A stretch of DNA of 5,556 nt from contig JBKPSJ010000071.1 in the NCBI GenBank assembly GCA_046765875.1, positions 1 through 5,556 of the forward strand. The letters are read 5' to 3'. Made by a program: the position numbers and the translations under genes. Shown here in pieces: positions 3,194 to 5,556 of this stretch. Source of the stretch: DASRHY01 sp046765875. Lineage in GTDB: Bacteria; Actinomycetota; Actinomycetes; Propionibacteriales; Kribbellaceae. The notes beneath the pieces were generated by a model. That model searched no databases. It was not told the origin of the DNA and saw nothing but the letters and a program-made list of their open reading frames with translations. The stretch's first letter is position 1, and each line of letters starts with the position of its first letter.

Positions 3194-5556
3194 CTATGCC
3201 GCGGGACTCTCCAGCTCGGCGGCACGGGACGCGGCGAGCACCTCGGTCAGGTAGCCCGCCACCGAGGTGACGCTCGGCCGGTCCCAGAGCAGGCTGCTCG
3301 GCAGCGCGGTCCGGAACTGCCGGTTCAGCCGCTGCCGGATCGACTCGCCGAGCAGCGAGTCGACGCCCATCTCGGACAGCGGGCGGTGCCCGTCGAGATC
3401 GCCGGGGTCGAGCCGCAGCTCGGCGGCCACGATGCCGCGCACCGCCGAGTCGACGTAGTCGTGCAGATCCGGGGCCGGCAGCTCCAGCCACTCCGCGGAG
3501 GTCTGCGCGACCGTACCGCCGTCCGCGTCGGGCTCGGGGATTGCCGCGTGCTGGACCGAGTGCTGGACCACCCCGAAGCGCACCCCGCACAGCCGGGCGA
3601 GAGCAGCGCCGTCCAGGTCCGCGATGGTGACGTCCACCTCCACGTCGTCCGCCTGGTCGCCGGCCCACTGCACGCCGACCAGCCGGACGCTGACCAGCGC
3701 TTCGGCCGGGGGGTCGCCGGTCACGGCCACCTCGCGCAGCCGGCCCGGCATCCGCAGCCGCGGCGGGCCGGGAAACAGGATCGGGGCCGCGGACAGCCCG
3801 GCGTCGAACAGCGAGCCCCACGTCCTGGCGCCCAGCAGCCGGTCCGGATCCGCGGCCACCCGGACGAGGAGCTGCTCCGTGGAGCGTCGCACCTCCCGCA
3901 CCTGCCAGGGAAACCCGATGCCGACCACGCCGATGGTGCGCAGCCGGTCCAGCACGCAGTCCGGGTCGAGCACCTCGGCGAGGCCGCTCGGCGGGACGGG
4001 CTCCGGCCGGTCGCCGTCGGGGTCCGCGATGCGCGCCAGGGAGTGCGTGAGCCAGGCCTGGTCGCCCGCCTGGTCGGCCAGCCGGGAGCTCAGCCGGAGC
4101 GCACCGTCCTGCCGGACGACCTGCACGTCGCGTGGCGTGGTGAGCGCGACCGGCACCCGCAGCACGACGTCGGTGAGGGCGCCCGGGTCGGCGGCGGCGA
4201 GGAAGGTGGTCAGCACCACCGCGGCCGGCAGGATCTCGGCACCGAGCACCTGGTGCCCGCCGGGGTAGGGCCGGCTGGAGGCGTCCAGGCGGGTCTGCCA
4301 CAGCGAGATGGGCGAGGTGCCCTGGACGGCGACATGGTGACCGAGCACGGTGTGACTGTCCACGTCGTGCTGCACGTGGCCCTCGCGCTGCAGGTGGCCC
4401 TGCGGGGCGGGTGGCGCGGCGTCCGCCCAGTAGCGCCGGTGCTGCCAGGCCGTCGTGGGCAGGTCCGCCGGTTCGCGGGTCGGGTGCAGCGCGGACCAGT
4501 CCACCGGCACCCCGAGGCAGTGCAGCGTGCCCAGGTTGGTGAGCAGCGTCTCCCGTTCGGGCTGGTTGCGTCGCAGCGTGGCGGCCACGACGCCGCCGTC
4601 CACCCCGCGCGCCGCCAGCGTCTCCATGATCGAGTGCGCCACCACGGGGTGCGTCGACACCTCGAGGAAGATCCGCTGCCCGTCCTCGACCGCGGCGGCC
4701 ACCGCGGCGGAGAACCGGACCGGGTTGCGCAGGTTGGCCGCCCAGTAGCCGGCGTCCCGCGGCGGGTTGGCGCGCGGGTCGTCCAGTGCCGTGGTGTAGG
4801 TCGGGGTCGCGCCCGGCAACGGGACGATGCCGGCCGTCTCGGCCCGCAGGTCGGGAACGAGACCGTCCATGTGCGGGCTGTGGAACGCCACGTCGGTGTT
4901 GACCCGCCGCGGCACCAGCCCCTCCGCCCTCCACTGCTCGATGAGCTGCTGCACCGCGGGAGTGCTCCCGCTGAGCACCGTCGACACCGGCGAGGCCGCG
5001 ATGGCGACCGCCACACCCGGATGCCCGGCCAGCCGCGCGGTCGCCTCCTCGAACGGCAGGTTCACCATCACCATCGCACCCTGGCCGGCCACCCGCCGCA
5101 GCAACCGCGACCGGCGGCAGATCAGCCGGGCACCCCCGGCAAGGTCGAGCAGGCCGGCGGTGACCGCGGCCGCGATCTCGCCGACGGAGTGGCCGATGAT
5201 CGCTGCCGGCTCCACCCCGTAGCCGCGCCAGATCCGGGCCAGGCCCACCTGCATGGCAAAGGTCATGGCCTGGACCAGCCCGACCTCGTCGAACTCCCCG
5301 TCGAGCACCGCCTGCCGGGGGGAGATCCCCAGCTCGGTCCGGTAGATCTCGTCGATCTCGTCGAACGTCCGGCCCAGCACCGGCTCGGTGCGCAGCAGCT
5401 CGCGACCCATCCCCGACCACTGGGCCCCGTGCCCGGAGAACACCCACACCGCGGCCGGGGACGCGGTGCCCCGCAGCACCTGGCCGGTGCTGACCCCGGC
5501 GGCCGGCCGGCCCGCGGCCAGGTGGTCGAGCCGGGTGGCCAGCTCGGCCCGGTCGG
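3194..5556 (-). CDS. iterative type I PKS, C-terminal part (AT-DH-ACP), orsellinic acid synthase type
   Basis: The frame is open to the window edge, and the residues before the AT (ending AAGVSTGQV) read as KS-AT linker, so the KS lies outside. Residues are numbered from the in-frame Val (GTG) codon at 5479. AT: FSGHGAQW (14-21), nucleophile Ser98 in GHSVGE, His200 in VAFH, the malonyl-type signature (methylmalonyl ATs have YASH). DH/TH-like domain: HxxxGxxxxP at 409-418 with His409, and about 559-580 DAGLS...PRLRMPGRL, which resembles the DAATS...LRMPAQI segment of 6-MSAS-type enzymes. ACP: GVDSL with Ser708 as the phosphopantetheine site; the protein ends about 50 residues later. There is no GGTGxLG ketoreductase motif and only some 30 residues link DH to ACP, so this is KS-AT-DH-ACP as in AviM and CalO5, which make orsellinic acid from one acetyl and three malonyl units. 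No thioesterase is present, as usual for the family. First visible gene of the operon; cytoplasmic. The PKS call is certain, the orsellinate product likely but inferred. Confidence 0.95.
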   Translation of the reverse strand, partial: DRAELATRLDHLAAGRPAAGVSTGQVLRGTASPAAVWVFSGHGAQWSGMGRELLRTEPVLGRTFDEIDEIYRTELGISPRQAVLDGEFDEVGLVQAMTFAMQVGLARIWRGYGVEPAAIIGHSVGEIAAAVTAGLLDLAGGARLICRRSRLLRRVAGQGAMVMVNLPFEEATARLAGHPGVAVAIAASPVSTVLSGSTPAVQQLIEQWRAEGLVPRRVNTDVAFHSPHMDGLVPDLRAETAGIVPLPGATPTYTTALDDPRANPPRDAGYWAANLRNPVRFSAAVAAAVEDGQRIFLEVSTHPVVAHSIMETLAARGVDGGVVAATLRRNQPERETLLTNLGTLHCLGVPVDWSALHPTREPADLPTTAWQHRRYWADAAPPAPQGHLQREGHVQHDVDSHTVLGHHVAVQGTSPISLWQTRLDASSRPYPGGHQVLGAEILPAAVVLTTFLAAADPGALTDVVLRVPVALTTPRDVQVVRQDGALRLSSRLADQAGDQAWLTHSLARIADPDGDRPEPVPPSGLAEVLDPDCVLDRLRTIGVVGIGFPWQVREVRRSTEQLLVRVAADPDRLLGARTWGSLFDAGLSAAPILFPGPPRLRMPGRLREVAVTGDPPAEALVSVRLVGVQWAGDQADDVEVDVTIADLDGAALARLCGVRFGVVQHSVQHAAIPEPDADGGTVAQTSAEWLELPAPDLHDYVDSAVRGIVAAELRLDPGDLDGHRPLSEMGVDSLLGESIRQRLNRQFRTALPSSLLWDRPSVTSVAGYLTEVLAASRAAELESPAA

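Noticed and set aside
3100..3225. Upstream GTG at 3225 as the methyltransferase start
   Set aside because: It would overlap the synthase C-terminus and add an Arg/Ser/Pro-rich tail unlike the family. The ATG at 3099 has a good ribosome binding site.
1149..3270. Long plus-strand open frames (1149-2219 and 2203-3270) opposite the amidohydrolase and methyltransferase genes
   Set aside because: They mirror genes with clear family motifs on the minus strand. Their translations are Gly/Arg/Val/Gln-rich low-complexity sequence without domains, as expected from antisense frames in GC-rich DNA.
3111..5447. A 778-codon minus-strand open frame in another register across the synthase gene
   Set aside because: Its translation is Ala/Gly/Arg/Pro-rich with no motifs, while the register ending at 3194 shows every AT, DH and ACP signature. 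It is a GC-bias shadow.
5477..5479. GTG at 5479 as the start of the synthase gene
   Set aside because: The frame stays open for 25 more codons to the window edge and reads as KS-AT linker. The GTG is an internal Val just before the AT domain.

Overview
The window looks like a piece of a high-GC actinomycete chromosome (Streptomyces, Micromonospora or Actinoplanes type). The coding half is very GC-rich with strong G/C bias at third codon positions. In hand-tallied 60-base lines, coding DNA is about 70-82% GC and the left-hand non-coding region about 52-58%. The genes, family types and GAAGG-like ribosome binding sites also fit an actinobacterial secondary-metabolite locus.

Right and centre (1050-5556, all minus strand): three genes in a row, probably one operon. 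First, running in from beyond the right edge, is the C-terminal part of an iterative type I polyketide synthase: end of the KS-AT linker, acyltransferase, dehydratase/thioester-hydrolase-like domain, then an acyl carrier protein at the C-terminus. No ketoreductase lies between DH and ACP and no thioesterase follows the ACP, which is the layout of bacterial orsellinic acid synthases (AviM, CalO5 type) rather than 6-methylsalicylate synthases. Second is a SAM-dependent O-methyltransferase of the Methyltransf_2 family. Third is an amidohydrolase-2 (ACMSD-like) metal enzyme resembling the fungal 6-MSA/orsellinate decarboxylases PatG, YanB and OrsB. Intergenic gaps are 94 and 55 nt, and both downstream genes have good ribosome binding sites. 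The simplest joint reading is: one acetyl starter and three malonyl units give orsellinic acid, followed by O-methylation and decarboxylation in either order, giving orcinol or an orcinol methyl ether. The family assignments are firm; the product is inference.

Left (1-1049): a gene-poor region of lower GC. It holds a short relic (about 738-866, minus) of a NYN/PIN-like protein, recognised by a VLLLIDVEN start and a run of 28 codons all ending in G or C that stops abruptly. It also holds a few palindromes and repeats. At the very left edge is a well-formed promoter (GTGACG, 17 nt, TATAAT) firing leftward. Its predicted transcription start falls on or beside the ATG of a gene that leaves the window after seven codons (MTDSLAE), so that gene is probably translated from a leaderless mRNA. 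A perfect 7-bp inverted repeat (ACGTTCG, 11 nt, CGAACGT) brackets its -10 box like a repressor operator.

No tRNA, rRNA, CRISPR array or intact mobile element was found. The promoter of the polyketide operon must lie beyond the right edge.
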